Origin: Lachnospiraceae bacterium | GTDB taxonomy: Bacteria > Bacillota > Clostridia > Lachnospirales > Lachnospiraceae | DNA length: 39,467 nt | Reading direction: 5' to 3' | Assembly: GCA_017478245.1 (NCBI GenBank) | Contig: JAFVDW010000083.1 | Span: 1-39,467, forward strand | Shown here: one piece after another, positions 8,103 through 18,253 of the stretch | Numbering within the stretch: position 1 is the first letter of the stretch | Layout: each line of letters opens with the position of its first letter | Translations under genes and position numbers: made by a program | The notes under the pieces: model-generated | Seen by the model: the letters and a program-made list of their open reading frames with translations, nothing else | Database searches by the model: none | What the model was told of the DNA's origin: nothing

Positions 8103-8262
8103 ATCGCTTATGGATAAACCTGTCTGATACATGCAGGAAATAAATGTATCAATGCCATGGAAGGTACCACATGCCAAGATGGCAGTATCTGCAACAAGGC
8201 AATACATGCCTAAAAGGACACATGCCACAAGGCATGAAAAAAAAGAAAGGTAGGAACCAATT
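8103..8262 (+). promoter_or_regulatory. Structured leader of the major pilin gene
   Basis: 160 nt between pilB and the major pilin hold three possible hairpins: 8126-8132 with 8144-8150 (7 bp), 8172-8176 with 8180-8184 (5 bp, 3-nt loop), and 8221-8226 with 8231-8236 (6 bp, 4-nt loop, just before an A-rich run and the ribosome site). TGCCAT at 8153-8158 can also pair with 8179-8184, so the middle hairpin has a competing form. ACATGC recurs four times. No convincing promoter was seen. An RNA-processing or stability element raising pilin mRNA over pilB is inferred. Confidence 0.45.
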
Positions 8263-8718
8263 ATGAAGAAGACAATGAAAAAGGTAATGAGGAACAATGA
8301 AGGCTTTACACTGGTGGAGTTGATTATCGTAGTAGCTATTATCGCGCTTTTGATCGCTATGATCGCACCGAATCTGACCAGCTTCCTGGGAACCGCATCT
8401 GACACCACCAGACAGGCAAATGCAAAGACTGCTTACACCAGTGCTAATGCGTGGCTGACACAGATGAGAGTGGACGGTGTTTCATGTCCTGATTACTCAT
8501 CCACTCCTTTGTCGATTTCCGTTGATGCCGGCGCTTTGAAGCTGAGTGATACGACGCTTGCTACCGCACAGGCTGATGGCTTGAAGGCAATGTTTAATGT
8601 GGGCGAGTTCAAGAGCGATACAGTAGTTAAGATTTATGCAAAGAATTATGTTGTTTCCAAGGTAGAGTGGGTTGATGGAACAGCCGGAACCGGAACCTAT
8701 CCTAAGACAACAGACTAA
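8263..8718 (+). CDS. pilA: Major type IV pilin (PilA/GspG-like prepilin)
   Basis: 151 aa. The leader MKKTMKKVMRNNEG is followed by FTLVELIIVVAIIALLIAMI: a textbook class III signal, cleaved after Gly14, with Phe at +1 and Glu19 at +5. The mature protein (137 aa) has a long N-terminal helix, an Ala/Thr-rich spacer (TASDTTRQANAKTAYTSANAW) and a C-terminal beta region ending near KVEWVDGTAGTGTY. It contains one cysteine and no obvious disulfide pair. It is the most typical pilin in the window and the best candidate for the fibre subunit. AGAAAGGTAGG at 8244-8254 supports the start. It is last in the pilus operon proper and precedes a perfect palindrome and the giant pilins. Confidence 0.9.
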   Translation: MKKTMKKVMRNNEGFTLVELIIVVAIIALLIAMIAPNLTSFLGTASDTTRQANAKTAYTSANAWLTQMRVDGVSCPDYSSTPLSISVDAGALKLSDTTLATAQADGLKAMFNVGEFKSDTVVKIYAKNYVVSKVEWVDGTAGTGTYPKTTD

Positions 8719-8764
8719 GTGCTGCAAGGGAAATAACAGAATCAGACAGTTAGATATGAAAAAA

Positions 8765-8802
8765 GGAGTATACGATATGGCTATAGCCATATCGTATACT
8801 CC
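8765..8802. other. Perfect 38-bp palindrome downstream of the major pilin
   Basis: Positions 8765-8783 and 8784-8802 are exact reverse complements with no spacer. As RNA this would form an extremely stable hairpin. On the plus strand it is followed by AAAGTTGTTTT, a poor terminator tail; on the minus strand by TTTTTTC. It contains a GGAG (8765-8768) and an ATG (8777) that would open a 45-codon frame (8777-8914), so both would be buried in the stem. It may limit read-through from the abundant pilin message into the giant pilin gene. Confidence 0.8.
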
Positions 8803-8896
8803 AAAGTTGTTTTATAAACCGGGAAAAATTGACTATATTTCGGTATGGAAATCCTTCCGGATGAATCTGGAATATTTAAGAGTTATGAGGTTCTTT

Positions 8897-8925
8897 TTTA
8901 CATATTTAGACTAAATGTCTATAGT
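8897..8925 (+). promoter_or_regulatory. Possible promoter of the first giant pilin
   Basis: TTTACA at 8897-8902 and TATAGT at 8920-8925 with a 17-nt spacer. The predicted start (about 8932) lies almost at the ribosome site, so the leader would be very short. The signal is plausible but the placement is a concern. Confidence 0.35.
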
Positions 8926-8945
8926 GTGTAAATGGAGTGGTGAAG

Positions 8946-11900
8946 ATGATGGAACGCAGAAGCAGAGAAACGAATCAGGTATGGGCCCAAAAGCATAGGA
9001 AGAGTAAGGCGCTGAACAATCAGGGCTTTACTTTGGTTGAGATGGTCATCGTGGTTGGGATCCTCTCTGTTTTGATTGCTTTGGCGGCAATCGGTATCAA
9101 CGGCTACTATGAGTCTGCCAAACAGATGAAGCGGACAGAGGTGGCGGAGACTGCTTTCTACAGTATCCAGAGTCATGTGAATTATCTGAAGAGACATGAT
9201 TTGCTTGAGCCTTTTAACCAGGAGCTGGAGGACTACTATCATCTCAATGATAGTGGTAGTTTTAGAGTGCTTCGAGATGAGGAGAAGAATAATAAAGAGA
9301 AGAATAAGCTGCTTATCACAACCAACTATGAGGGCGCGGGTGATGCTGACAGCTTTTATAACAATGAATATGAGCCTGCCCACAAGGGCAGTAAAATTAT
9401 ATATCTTACATTGGATGGAACAGATGCGGACAGAAAGGCGAATCCGCTTTATGATATTTTGTGGAATGGACTGCGAGATGAGGAAGCGATCGGAAACAGC
9501 TTTTTGGTAGAGTATGATATGACCAGAGGTGTTGTGCGTAGTGTGTTCTACAGCGAATATGTGGACAGTCTTGGCTTTGACTTTGCGAATCTGGATGGAG
9601 CAAAGGAGGACAAAGCTGACTGTATATGGCGTGCAAGCGGTTATTTGTCCCAAAAACAGCAAGGATATTATGGCTTGGTGTTTACTTCTCGTGAGTATAC
9701 AGAGTTGATTGATGTGATTAAGGGACCCGAAAATGTGGTTTTGGTAAATGAAGATTGGCTGTATCTGAAGTGGAATGAGAGTAACACAGAAGTGCCTGAG
9801 TTTATAGATGGTACATATGACGTGAGCAACTTGTATTATACCATCCATCTGTACAGAACAAATGGCGTGGTGACTGACGAGATTGCCACATACGAATTTT
9901 TACAGGGCGATATTTATGAAGAGCAGAGCAATCCGTCTCCGGAAGGAGCACTGAGCAGGATTGATGACAGTGTTACAGGTGTGGAAAATGGAAAAAGTGT
10001 TATTTTGACAGATGCTATAGGTGGCGTCAAGAAAGCACGCATCGGTATGGCGGATATCACAGGAGCCGGTTCGATGAGCGGCAAAGATGAGCTTGAGTAT
10101 TTTCTGCTCTTGGAATGTCTGGATCATCGGTTTGATGCGGCTGACAGCGGCTATGCTTTGAAACCGGACGATGTGTTGTCTGCGACGGTGGAGGTCACTT
10201 ATAAGGATCCTGCGGGACGCCTTGCAAACGTGGAATCAAAGGACAGCGAAAATCAGGAAAGTGCTTATTTCGCTTACGTTGAGAAAGATGGTGTGGATGA
10301 GGTTGGCATTAGCTTCAGCAGACATCTGCAGAACATCAAAAATGGCGATTATGAGGGCGATTATAAGCTGATAGCAAATATTGATTGGGCTGATATTGAG
10401 AACAGAGGTAAAACCTTTGATTTTGAACCGATTGTCTTTGCTGATGAGACACCGGGCATCCTGCATGGTTTGGCAGGAAGCTTTAACGGAAGATTGACGG
10501 GGGATGATTTGGTAAACTTTGCCGATCGCTCCTATTATGATTGTTATGAAATTCAGAATTTGAAAATCAATGCACCCAATGATGCTTTGGTGGGTCTTTT
10601 TGCTACGAATAATGGAGAAATTAAAAATGTGATTCTGCGAAATCCTGCTGTGGTGGGTTCCAGCATGGTGGGAACCATTGTGGGTAGTAATCAGGGAACT
10701 GATTCTAAAGCGGCGAAGCTTAGTAAGATATGCGTGCTGAATGCCTCCGTGACTGCAAAGGAGCAGGCGGGTGGTCTTGCGGGAGCAAACAGTGGCACCG
10801 GAGCTTTGATTGAGAATTGTTCTGTCACTACCGGGGCAAATAGAATCTTGGCGTGGCGTGAATTGGGCGGCGCTGTCGGTGTGTCGGAAGGAACCTTGAC
10901 GAATATATCGGTTGCTGCTAATGTATGGGCGGCATTGCCTGAGGAAAGCCTGAATATATCCTCTGAAAATATTGGGAAATGGATTGGCGGCGTAATCGGA
11001 AGAGGTGCTGCGGGCAGTAAGGCAACGAAGCTGGTCAACGGAGTCAGATTGGATGCATATGGTATCCCGAAGGAGCTCTTTGGAACGGATGGACAGCGGG
11101 CGGATGCTGCGTTAGAGGAGATTGTTCCTTCTTCTGTTGTGGGAATTGCTTCGGTAGGTGGTATCGTCGGCAGTCTTGATGCGAATGCGGGCAGCTACAA
11201 GCATTTGTATAATTATGCCACGCTGCAGGCACTTCATATCAGCGATAGCGAGAGAAGTGCGAGGGGGAATGTCTATGTAAATCTCCATTTGGCATATGGA
11301 GGAATTGCCGGTAGCATTGCACAGAATGCGTCGGTAGAAAATTGTGTCAATTTCACGGAGGTATCGATCAGTCTGGCGGTGGCGGACAATGAGGGAAATC
11401 TCACTGCGATGAGCGCAGCAGAGGAGAAGGCGTTGTCGCTTCAGAATGCGAAGTATCATCCGCAGAAGATTGGCGGCATTGCCGGATTAAATGATGGTCT
11501 GGTAAAGGACTGCGCTTCCCGATTTGCGAGCTACGGCACACTGGCACAGGAGGCTGAGATACAGTTGAAGCGTCTGACAGGTGAGGAAGACTACTATTAT
11601 TTCGGTTATTATGTAGGTGGATTGGTGGGTAGCCAGGAGAAGGGTGAGCTTCTCTTCACATCGGATGCAGATGAAAAGGAAATGCAGGTATCTGTCAGGG
11701 GCTATCACAATGTAGGAGGTTTGGTGGGACAGCAGTTGGAGGGAGCCATAGGCTGTTTCAATGAGGATGCAGATGCCATTGTCGTGAAAGGAACAGTTGC
11801 GGGCGCCAGAAATACGAATAATGCTGTTTCCTTGCATGATACTACGCTGCGATACGGCTCTGTGGGCGGCGTTATGGGATATTGCGTGGGCGGCGTGCTT

Positions 11901-14900
11901 GATGGCGCATATACCAATGAAAGCAACGTGTTCGGCGTTGGGGCAGGAGGTATCATAGGCTTCCTGCAGAATGATATGACTTTGGAGAACTGTGCAAATA
12001 CCGGTAATGTTATGGCACTGGGCTTTAATACAATGGTTGGTTCCTATGTGGGAGGAATTGTTGGAACTAACTTTGGAACGGTGAGAGAGTGTGCCAACAG
12101 TGGTACGGTATCTACCTATATTGCAGATGGCGTGGTGGATGACTGGGCGACCGCAAAGACTTATGTCATGTATGTGGGGGGGATCGTTGGATGGAACTAC
12201 GGTATTGTGGAGGATTGTCATTCCAGACTGAATGCGGAGAAAACCAATTATCTGGCGGGGAATGGTCTGTCCATGGTGGGCGGTCTGGTCGGTAAAAATG
12301 AGAATAACGCAGGGGTCAATCTGGCTTTGATTAAAAACAGTGCCGAAGAGGAAGTGATAGATATTCCGATTGTGATTGGAAAGAGCAATGTCACCCAGCC
12401 TTCCAGTATCTATGGAACTTTTCCCCAGGCGGGAGGTGTGGTCGGCAGCTCCCCTGTGGTTACGGATTCAACCAGTACATCCACATTTTATCTGGATCAT
12501 TTTACCTATACGGGTCATATTGAGGTGCGGGCTGTCTCGAATGTTATGAGTGCTTATATCCGCGGCATAGGCGGCATTGCGGGTACCTGGTATGATGGGG
12601 AGGTCATGCGCTACTGTAAGATGACCGGTTCCATTGATTCCGCAGTGTCCAATACAGGTGGACTGGTGGGGTATCAGGAGAGCGGCATTATCGATGCGAC
12701 CAATGAAGTGGCACCGGGTGTTGTAATCAAAGGCACTACGCAGGTGGGAGGTATCGTCGGAAGATTTCACGCTGTTTATGCTGACAAGGCAAAGAGAGCA
12801 GATATGCAGGTGAAAACCAATTATGCTACTGTCACCGGAACGGAAAGGGTGGGCGGTTTCTTTGGGGAATTCAAAGGCGGCCATATAGAGTTCAACGACC
12901 GTATCAATGAGGGAACGATCACCGGAAGCGGAAGTTATGTGGGAGGACTTGTAGGGTATTATACTGCCGGCTCCAGTACAGATGCGCCGACCTATAAAGG
13001 ATTTCAAAATTGTACGAATAAGGGGACAGTCACAGGACTTAGCAATGTAGGCGGGCTTGTGGGATATTATGCACCTTATTCCACTCAGGTATCCTATAGA
13101 CCTTCGGAAACTTTGACGATATCGGACTGTAAGAATCTTGCCACTGTCACGCAGAAGGGCGGAAATGGAAGCAATATCGGCGGCATCATTGGATATGCGC
13201 TCAATCTGACTCTGTCGGTCTCAAACTGCACCAATTCCGGCGATGTGGTACTTGCGGATGAAACGGCACAGTCTTATAATGTGGGCGGAATTTTTGGATG
13301 GGTGAATTATACTGTTACCATCAGCGGATGCAACAATGAAGGAACGATCAGAGGAAACGACAGAACGGGCGGAATAGCCGGTATGCTGAGTTCTACGGGC
13401 ACAGTTACAAACAGTCATAATAATGGCGCGGTTTCAGGCGGTAAAAATGTGGGAGGTATCATCGGAAATGTTGGTACCGCAAACGGTCAGGCAGTGAAGC
13501 TTACGATGTCAGGCTGTACGAACAAGACAGGCGGCAAAATTGTTGCGTCGGATAGCTGTGCAGGAGGTATCATAGGGTATGCGAGAGTCGGTGCCCAGAC
13601 GGCGACGACGGCACCGCTTTCACTCACAAGCTGTACCAATCAAGCCACTGTGGATGCACCTCATGAACTGGGAGGAATTGCCGGATACATCTATTTGACA
13701 CGTTATACAATAACATCCTGTAACAACACGGGAAATCTGGGCTCTTCAAATCGATGGGAGATTTATAATGCGGGCGGCATTGTGGGATACGGTCAGATTT
13801 CTGCCGGAACAGTGGAGAGCAAGATCACAAGCTGTACCAACAGGGGCAGTCTGTTGCATCTTTCCGCTGCTGCAGATACGGCTGCAGCCGGCGGAATCAT
13901 GGGGAAGACCAACCAGACCATCGCGATTGATAAATGCACCAGTGGTTCTACACTCGCCGGAGCAACAGGTGATGTGAACAAATACACGCTATCCGCAGAC
14001 GCAGCGACCAGCGCTGTGGGAGGCATTATAGGTTGGATTGAAGACGCGAAAAGTACGGGTACAGCGGTCAAGGTTACATTGACGGGTTGTAAGAATTATA
14101 TGAAAATCAGCGCGGGCGGAAATCTGGGCTATGCGGGAGGACTGATCGGGCGTGTGGATAAAATGCCGGTGGTGCTCGGAAGTGCAACTGCCTCCTATCT
14201 CAATAATGCAAGCTACTATTGTGTGAATTACGGTATGATTACCTCTAATGGTGCAATGACCAATAGCGGTGGTCTGGTCGGAATGGCTGATGGCGGTACC
14301 TCGCTCGCTTTGTACGGTGCGAGAAACATTCCTGCGAGCAGTGTTAATTCTGCTACTTATACCTTGGCGCTCGAAGCCGCAGGTATGAGCAATGTGGGCG
14401 GTCTGATTGGCCATGTGAACAATGTAGGCACCCTGACACTTACCGGTGTTTCCGGTGTGAATGACAATCAGAGAACCATCAGGAGCACCGGCAATGTAGA
14501 GAATATAGGCGGTATTCTGGGGAATATGCAGAACGTCACTACTGTAAAGCTGACGGAGCTGGCTAATACCGGTACGTTTACCTACAACGGAAGCGTGACA
14601 AGGCATGGCGGTATTGTAGGTCATATTAATAATGTAAAAGATGCGGTCTTGTCTAACACCGACCAAAATAATACGGCAGGTGTCAAGACAACCGGTTATA
14701 ATAATGTGGCTCAGAGCGGCGGCATCGTTGGAAGTGTTACCAATTCGGTTGTGACGCTTGGCACGGAGGGCAATGCTGCAAGCGCATGTGACAATATCGG
14801 TGCATTGGATACCACAATGGGTCTTGTCTCCAATTCCGGCGGAATCGTCGGCTATGTGACCGGTGCATCCTCTGCGGTTACGGTAAATCAAAGCAGTAAC

Positions 14901-17900
14901 AGCGGCAAGATTTACAGCTTCGGATTCGGCAGCAAGAATGGCGGTATCATCGGAACTGTAGAGGGAGCTGCTTCCGCAGAGGCTGTGAACTGTGCTAATA
15001 GCGGAGAAGTAGGTGGAGAAGGTACGGCTGAAAAATATGGCGGTATCGTAGGCAATGCGGATGGTGCCGGAGCGATTGCGGTTAAGGGAAGCACCAACAC
15101 CGGCAAGATTTATTGTAAGGGAGCGTCCTATGATTGCAAGTTTGGAGGCGTCGTTGGATATGCAAATAATACGGTATCGTTGAGCGTTGTAAGCAGCGTG
15201 AACCGGGGCGAAGTCACATCCGGCAATTATGGCGGTCAGTTGGGCGGTGTTCTCGGTTATGCAAACAATGTAACGACTTTAAGTCTGGATGGTGCGGAGA
15301 ACTATTATGCGTTGGGGCAGAGCTTGAATAGCATCAGACAGTCGGGCGGTATTATTGGAGTGGTTAATTCGAGTTCAGGCACGGACAGAACCACTAAGCT
15401 TGCAAATTGTGTGCAGCATGGAAGCATTCTTCATGCGGAATATGAAGTAGGTGGTGTGGTCGGAAGGCATGAAGGCATCGGAATGACACTTGATAGTTGT
15501 ATCAACGGCTCTGCAACGGATACGGCAGAGGGTAAGATTGATATAGTAGTAGATCAAGGGCATAATATAGGAGGCTTGATCGGATATACGAGAACCAAGA
15601 CAAAGGCTGACGGTACAATGTCCGAGGATAGATTGACGAATTGCTATAATTACGGAACCGTTTATGCGTCCAGTGATGCGGTCAACCGAGTGTATCACAT
15701 AGGGGCTCTTGTAGGATTTGTCAACGCGAATGTGGTGATGGGTGATGCCGATGATCGTACAAAGCAGTGCGGAAATCTGGGGGCGATCAACGGTATCAGT
15801 AAAATTGCCCTAGAGCATGTGGGCGGAGCCATCGGTCATGCTGAAACATCCACCATCAAGCTTTATGATTTCGTGAATGAAGGTATTTTTGGACAGAATG
15901 TTACAAGGATGAACAGTTCCGGAGGTGTGCTTGGATTTGTAGACCGCTGTTGGATCGATTTGTATCGTTGTAACCAGTTGGGACAGATTTATAAGGCAAA
16001 AGAAGGAGTCGGCGGACTGGTAGGTTATCACATCGGCTACAATCTGCGGATGGATGAGTGTAATAACGGAGATCCTTTGGATGCATCAAAGGGAACCATA
16101 TCCATGGCAGCAAGTGCATCAGAGAAGATTGGCGGTCTGATCGGTGATAGTGAATACAATATCAATCCTGACGGAACACATTCAGTGGAGGTTTTGACCA
16201 GAAGTAATAATTATGGAATGATCACCGGGATTGCAGGAACCGGTTCCACCAACCGTGTGGGCGGTATTATTGGCGTATGCGTGTCAAGCTTTACTGCAGG
16301 TGATCCGAATGATCCGACCATGGGATGTGCGAATTACGGAACCATCGATGGTCCCAATAATTTAAATATTGCAAATGCTGGTGGATTGATGGGACATTTC
16401 TGGGGACGTAATGATCCGGAGGAAGTACAGATTTATGATTTTGTCAACGAGGGTGTTATCGCACAGAATGCTGCCAGAGCAGCTTTTGTAGGCGGTGTGG
16501 TCGGCAATGCTGAGGGCGCGAATGTATTGATTGTACGCAGTGCGCAGAAAGCACCGATTTATCATGCAGTAGAGAACGTAGGCGGAATTGTGGGATATTT
16601 TGCAAGACATACGCTGAAAGTTGAGGATAGCGTGAATGAGGGCTTACTTTCTTCTACATCCTCGATGTTCAGGAATGGTGGAATCCTTGGATATTCCGAG
16701 AGAGGTGTTTCCACTACCCTTACAAGCTGCACGAACAATGGTAAATTGGAGATGGCAACCACCGCGACATGGATAGGTGGTGTGGCAGGAGCAATCGAGA
16801 ACGGAACAGAGGCAGCGATTATAGACTGCACGAACAATAGTGATGTGATGTTTTGGCAGGCAGCCAATAGTATAGGCGGTATTCTGGGACGTTTGAAAAT
16901 ACCTACAGCAGCTATTGTCAGAGCTGAGAATAACGGTGCAGTGGGTAAGACCGGCGGAACCAACGGTGAAGGAGATGGTCTGGGAGGTATTCTCGGATAT
17001 GCAGATGCCAATGGATTCCTTTCACATATCCAGATAGAAGACTGTGTCAACCGTGGCACGTTGAATGCCAGAGCAAGCTACCAGGGAGGCATCATGGGGC
17101 ATTTATTCTCCTCGGTGGCGGAAAGCGAGTTGGAGATTGTAGGCTGTGATAATTATGGTACGATTAACTATGGCAGAGATCGAACCGGCGGTATCTTCTC
17201 CGGACAGACAGAGCATTTGGGAGCAGTGTTCCTCGCTAATTGTGTGAATTATGCAGAGGTAAATGCCACCGGCACCTTCGCGGGCGGAATAGCAGGAACG
17301 ATTTATAGTTCTGCAGGTATGATTCATTGTATCAATGCCGGCAATGTGAACGCGCAGAACAGAATCGGCGGTCTGGTGGGCTCTGTTGTTTCACCCCGCA
17401 GCCCATATATTGTGGATTGTTATCAATTTGGTACTGTCACAGGAAATATTGCAAACCAAATGATACAGTTGGTGGACGGTGGTCCGCTCAATTATATTGA
17501 CAATTACTATTATGGTACACAGACCAATCTTTTGGGAGAAGGGCAGAACCGTGGCGATTTCTACAAGGTATGGCAGGCAAAGGATGATGCTTTGAATTAC
17601 GGTTATTTCAGTCAGAATGTGTATAATCAGCTCTGCGATAAGTTTGGCGTGGAACGGAATTGGCAGAATGGCGGCGTAGACGCGATGGTGGCAAATGCGA
17701 AGTATCTGATAGAACATTACCAGTATACACCTACGGAACCCAGAACCAATAGTTTCGTCTTTGATGAAAGTAACAATACACTTTCCTGGAAGATTACTGC
17801 GAATAATTACATTGCGGTAGACGGCATGGAATTGGCACTGTATCCCGTGGATATGGATGCGGCAGAGATTGAGGCGGATAATAATAATGAAAAGGCAGAG

Positions 17901-18248
17901 ATTATTCTGTATGCAGGATTTGCCGGTTCCAGAATTCCGGACAGCGCAAGTGTCACTGTTCAGACAGGGCAGTTGCCGGAGGAGAGGACCGAATATCAGA
18001 TTGTGGTTCGCAATATTGGTGCAACCTTTATTGCGATGGATGATGAGACCAGAGTGGTATCCTATGTAGGCAATTCCAACCGTGTAGTGACAGGGCAGAG
18101 AATCACTCTTCCCGAAAGACCGCTGGAGGCATTGACACTGCATATGCTGTGGAGTCTTCCGGACATAGAGGAGCTTGAGGAGCTTTTGGATGAAGAAGTC
18201 TCAGGCGGTGATGCTGCGGTATCTGACGGCAATATGGAGAAAGAGTAA
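8946..18248 (+). CDS. Giant prepilin-signal GLUG-repeat surface protein 1 (3100 aa)
   Basis: About 330 kDa. Residues 1-27 are a basic leader ending NNQG, followed by FTLVEMVIVVGILSVLIALA: a class III prepilin signal, cleavage after Gly27, Glu32 at +5. Residues about 50-540 contain a pilin-like segment (KRTEVAETAFYSIQSHVNY) and a region typical of the front of GLUG proteins (GDYKLIANIDW). From about 549 to 2810 there are dozens of GLUG units, each roughly C-x-N-x-G-x-[IV] then GG[IVL][VI]G, expected to stack as a beta-helix. A C-terminal domain (about 2895-3100) starts CDKFGVERNW and ends in an acidic tail. There is no LPXTG, LysM or second membrane anchor. GGAG at 8934-8937 favours ATG 8946; GTG 8937 is in frame but overlaps that site. 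It lies downstream of pilA. Probable role: pilus-linked or membrane-anchored adhesin; the ligand is unknown. Confidence 0.9.
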   Translation: MMERRSRETNQVWAQKHRKSKALNNQGFTLVEMVIVVGILSVLIALAAIGINGYYESAKQMKRTEVAETAFYSIQSHVNYLKRHDLLEPFNQELEDYYHLNDSGSFRVLRDEEKNNKEKNKLLITTNYEGAGDADSFYNNEYEPAHKGSKIIYLTLDGTDADRKANPLYDILWNGLRDEEAIGNSFLVEYDMTRGVVRSVFYSEYVDSLGFDFANLDGAKEDKADCIWRASGYLSQKQQGYYGLVFTSREYTELIDVIKGPENVVLVNEDWLYLKWNESNTEVPEFIDGTYDVSNLYYTIHLYRTNGVVTDEIATYEFLQGDIYEEQSNPSPEGALSRIDDSVTGVENGKSVILTDAIGGVKKARIGMADITGAGSMSGKDELEYFLLLECLDHRFDAADSGYALKPDDVLSATVEVTYKDPAGRLANVESKDSENQESAYFAYVEKDGVDEVGISFSRHLQNIKNGDYEGDYKLIANIDWADIENRGKTFDFEPIVFADETPGILHGLAGSFNGRLTGDDLVNFADRSYYDCYEIQNLKINAPNDALVGLFATNNGEIKNVILRNPAVVGSSMVGTIVGSNQGTDSKAAKLSKICVLNASVTAKEQAGGLAGANSGTGALIENCSVTTGANRILAWRELGGAVGVSEGTLTNISVAANVWAALPEESLNISSENIGKWIGGVIGRGAAGSKATKLVNGVRLDAYGIPKELFGTDGQRADAALEEIVPSSVVGIASVGGIVGSLDANAGSYKHLYNYATLQALHISDSERSARGNVYVNLHLAYGGIAGSIAQNASVENCVNFTEVSISLAVADNEGNLTAMSAAEEKALSLQNAKYHPQKIGGIAGLNDGLVKDCASRFASYGTLAQEAEIQLKRLTGEEDYYYFGYYVGGLVGSQEKGELLFTSDADEKEMQVSVRGYHNVGGLVGQQLEGAIGCFNEDADAIVVKGTVAGARNTNNAVSLHDTTLRYGSVGGVMGYCVGGVLDGAYTNESNVFGVGAGGIIGFLQNDMTLENCANTGNVMALGFNTMVGSYVGGIVGTNFGTVRECANSGTVSTYIADGVVDDWATAKTYVMYVGGIVGWNYGIVEDCHSRLNAEKTNYLAGNGLSMVGGLVGKNENNAGVNLALIKNSAEEEVIDIPIVIGKSNVTQPSSIYGTFPQAGGVVGSSPVVTDSTSTSTFYLDHFTYTGHIEVRAVSNVMSAYIRGIGGIAGTWYDGEVMRYCKMTGSIDSAVSNTGGLVGYQESGIIDATNEVAPGVVIKGTTQVGGIVGRFHAVYADKAKRADMQVKTNYATVTGTERVGGFFGEFKGGHIEFNDRINEGTITGSGSYVGGLVGYYTAGSSTDAPTYKGFQNCTNKGTVTGLSNVGGLVGYYAPYSTQVSYRPSETLTISDCKNLATVTQKGGNGSNIGGIIGYALNLTLSVSNCTNSGDVVLADETAQSYNVGGIFGWVNYTVTISGCNNEGTIRGNDRTGGIAGMLSSTGTVTNSHNNGAVSGGKNVGGIIGNVGTANGQAVKLTMSGCTNKTGGKIVASDSCAGGIIGYARVGAQTATTAPLSLTSCTNQATVDAPHELGGIAGYIYLTRYTITSCNNTGNLGSSNRWEIYNAGGIVGYGQISAGTVESKITSCTNRGSLLHLSAAADTAAAGGIMGKTNQTIAIDKCTSGSTLAGATGDVNKYTLSADAATSAVGGIIGWIEDAKSTGTAVKVTLTGCKNYMKISAGGNLGYAGGLIGRVDKMPVVLGSATASYLNNASYYCVNYGMITSNGAMTNSGGLVGMADGGTSLALYGARNIPASSVNSATYTLALEAAGMSNVGGLIGHVNNVGTLTLTGVSGVNDNQRTIRSTGNVENIGGILGNMQNVTTVKLTELANTGTFTYNGSVTRHGGIVGHINNVKDAVLSNTDQNNTAGVKTTGYNNVAQSGGIVGSVTNSVVTLGTEGNAASACDNIGALDTTMGLVSNSGGIVGYVTGASSAVTVNQSSNSGKIYSFGFGSKNGGIIGTVEGAASAEAVNCANSGEVGGEGTAEKYGGIVGNADGAGAIAVKGSTNTGKIYCKGASYDCKFGGVVGYANNTVSLSVVSSVNRGEVTSGNYGGQLGGVLGYANNVTTLSLDGAENYYALGQSLNSIRQSGGIIGVVNSSSGTDRTTKLANCVQHGSILHAEYEVGGVVGRHEGIGMTLDSCINGSATDTAEGKIDIVVDQGHNIGGLIGYTRTKTKADGTMSEDRLTNCYNYGTVYASSDAVNRVYHIGALVGFVNANVVMGDADDRTKQCGNLGAINGISKIALEHVGGAIGHAETSTIKLYDFVNEGIFGQNVTRMNSSGGVLGFVDRCWIDLYRCNQLGQIYKAKEGVGGLVGYHIGYNLRMDECNNGDPLDASKGTISMAASASEKIGGLIGDSEYNINPDGTHSVEVLTRSNNYGMITGIAGTGSTNRVGGIIGVCVSSFTAGDPNDPTMGCANYGTIDGPNNLNIANAGGLMGHFWGRNDPEEVQIYDFVNEGVIAQNAARAAFVGGVVGNAEGANVLIVRSAQKAPIYHAVENVGGIVGYFARHTLKVEDSVNEGLLSSTSSMFRNGGILGYSERGVSTTLTSCTNNGKLEMATTATWIGGVAGAIENGTEAAIIDCTNNSDVMFWQAANSIGGILGRLKIPTAAIVRAENNGAVGKTGGTNGEGDGLGGILGYADANGFLSHIQIEDCVNRGTLNARASYQGGIMGHLFSSVAESELEIVGCDNYGTINYGRDRTGGIFSGQTEHLGAVFLANCVNYAEVNATGTFAGGIAGTIYSSAGMIHCINAGNVNAQNRIGGLVGSVVSPRSPYIVDCYQFGTVTGNIANQMIQLVDGGPLNYIDNYYYGTQTNLLGEGQNRGDFYKVWQAKDDALNYGYFSQNVYNQLCDKFGVERNWQNGGVDAMVANAKYLIEHYQYTPTEPRTNSFVFDESNNTLSWKITANNYIAVDGMELALYPVDMDAAEIEADNNNEKAEIILYAGFAGSRIPDSASVTVQTGQLPEERTEYQIVVRNIGATFIAMDDETRVVSYVGNSNRVVTGQRITLPERPLEALTLHMLWSLPDIEELEELLDEEVSGGDAAVSDGNMEKE
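10591..17400 (+). repeat. GLUG repeat array in giant pilin 1
   Basis: The coding repeat recurs as GGI[VI]G or GGLVG about every 35-50 residues, usually preceded by a Cys-Asn/Val-Asn-x-Gly turn. Towards the end it is organised in a longer unit: IYDFVNEG recurs at 15862 and 16432, a period of 570 bp (190 aa) holding about five GLUG rungs. The DNA copies are diverged rather than identical, so this is an old expansion. Confidence 0.85.
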
Positions 18249-18253
18249 TTTAC

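Noticed and set aside
8672-8914. 80-codon frame starting inside the major pilin
   Set aside because: Its first part overlaps the pilin in another frame. Only the 8777-8914 portion has a ribosome-site candidate, and that is kept as a low-confidence observation with the palindrome.
8919-9848. 309-codon minus-strand frame opposite the giant pilin start
   Set aside because: Composition rich in Ile, His and Cys with no domain pattern; antisense to a well-supported gene.
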